From Solirubrobacteraceae bacterium (GTDB taxonomy: Bacteria; Actinomycetota; Thermoleophilia; Solirubrobacterales; Solirubrobacteraceae), in the NCBI GenBank assembly GCA_025935735.1, contig JAICUS010000094.1, forward strand, positions 1-14,162: a stretch of 14,162 nt of DNA, in the 5' to 3' direction. The translations under genes and the position numbers were made by a program. The notes under the pieces are model-generated. The model worked only from the letters and a program-made list of their open reading frames with translations. It had not been told where the DNA came from and made no database searches. Positions 13,624 through 14,162 of the stretch are shown here, piece by piece (the stretch's first letter is position 1; each line of letters begins with the position of its first letter).

Positions 13624-14162
13624 CGCCGAACCCATACAACAAGCAGTACCTCATGACCGCCGGGCCGACGCCCGTGCCGCCCGCCGTCTCGCAGGCGATG
13701 GCCGCGCCGATGCTCTACCACCGCGCGCCGGCGTTCGTGGAGGTCTACGAGCGCGTGCTGGGCAAGCTTCCCGCGGTCTTCCAGGCCGCCAACGACGTGC
13801 TCACGTTCGCGGCCAGCGGCTCGGGCGCGATGGACTCGGCGGCCGCCAACCTGATCCGTCCCGGCACGAAGGTGCTCGTCGGCGCGGCCGGCAAGTTCGG
13901 CGAGCGCTGGATCGAGCTGGCGCAGGCCTATGAGGCCCACCTCACGCGCTACGAGCCCGGCTGGGGCGAGCGCCTGGACCCGGCGGAGTACGACCGGCTG
14001 CTGACCGAGAACGACGGCATCGAGGTCGTCTTCGCCACGCTGAGCGAGACGTCGACGGGCATCGTCAACGACATCCAGGCGATCGCCGAGGTCGTCAACA
14101 AGCACGGCGTGATCCTCGTCGTCGACGCCGTCTCCGGCCTCGGCGCGGCCGAGCTCAAGCAG
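13620..14162 (+). CDS. Class V aminotransferase (alanine/serine-glyoxylate aminotransferase-like), 5' part
   Basis: The frame runs open from ATG 13620 to the end of the window (181 codons, truncated). It begins [20 protein letters not shown], followed by [13 protein letters not shown], typical of the fold-type I PLP enzymes that include alanine-glyoxylate and serine-pyruvate aminotransferases and some phosphoserine aminotransferases. [10 protein letters not shown] (65-74) is the cofactor phosphate loop, and [10 protein letters not shown] contains the Asp (169) that pairs with the pyridine nitrogen. The catalytic Lys lies beyond the window. The start overlaps the ilvC stop by 4 bp, indicating cotranscription. 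In many actinobacteria serine-biosynthesis genes such as serA follow ilvC, which fits a serine-related role, but the substrate cannot be fixed. ATG 13653 is a less likely in-frame alternative because it would remove the conserved beginning. Confidence 0.9.
   Translation, partial: MTPNPYNKQYLMTAGPTPVPPAVSQAMAAPMLYHRAPAFVEVYERVLGKLPAVFQAANDVLTFAASGSGAMDSAAANLIRPGTKVLVGAAGKFGERWIELAQAYEAHLTRYEPGWGERLDPAEYDRLLTENDGIEVVFATLSETSTGIVNDIQAIAEVVNKHGVILVVDAVSGLGAAELKQ

Noticed and set aside
1..14162. Mobile element, prophage, CRISPR array or defence system
   Set aside because: No transposase, integrase, tRNA, direct-repeat array or nuclease-like gene was found; every sizeable frame is explained by metabolic or regulatory genes or their shadows.

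Overview
The window is very GC-rich, tightly packed bacterial chromosome with almost no intergenic DNA. Protein style, G/C third-codon bias, an ilvB-ilvN...ilvC arrangement and a complete classical (MenF-type) menaquinone route point to a high-GC actinobacterium. Solirubrobacterales/Thermoleophilia is my best guess; that placement is inference from style, not from a marker gene. Nothing looks like a phage, plasmid or defence island. It reads as core metabolism with a few accessory genes in between.

Layout. (1) 1-633, + strand: the last codons of ilvB and complete ilvN (acetolactate synthase). (2) 630-2596, - strand: a quinone-oxidoreductase-like MDR enzyme followed by an ECF sigma factor with a SnoaL-like C-terminal domain, overlapping by 4 bp. 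(3) 2681-10475: the menaquinone block, with strand switching at nearly every step: menF (+), menD plus a small PRC-barrel-like gene (-), menH (+), a small very acidic protein (-), menB-menA-menC (-), and a GNAT acetyltransferase (+). (4) 10501-12613, + strand: menE, a 19-bp inverted repeat that forms the 3' end of menE, and a SAM methyltransferase. (5) 12625-14162, + strand: ilvC and the 5' part of a class V aminotransferase, overlapping by 4 bp.

How the genes work together. MenF, MenD, MenH, MenC, MenE, MenB and MenA together take chorismate to demethylmenaquinone. Two steps lack a clear gene here: the DHNA-CoA thioesterase (MenI) and the last methylation (MenG/UbiE). The methyltransferase at 11783 is a positional candidate for the latter but not a canonical UbiE. 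IlvB/IlvN and IlvC catalyse consecutive steps of branched-chain amino-acid synthesis, yet here they are separated by about 12 kb containing the whole menaquinone block.

Regulation. Four genes (menB, menE, the methyltransferase, ilvC) have exactly TAGGCT followed by 8 nt and then the start codon, with no Shine-Dalgarno. Four others have a similar -10-like hexamer 6-8 nt before the start. This is the layout expected of leaderless transcripts and it helps choose starts. The MDR gene, by contrast, has a good Shine-Dalgarno. Convergent genes overlap at their stops by 4, 4 and 40 bp. No tRNA, rRNA, CRISPR, IS element or riboswitch was seen, and no gene-free stretch exceeds 90 bp.
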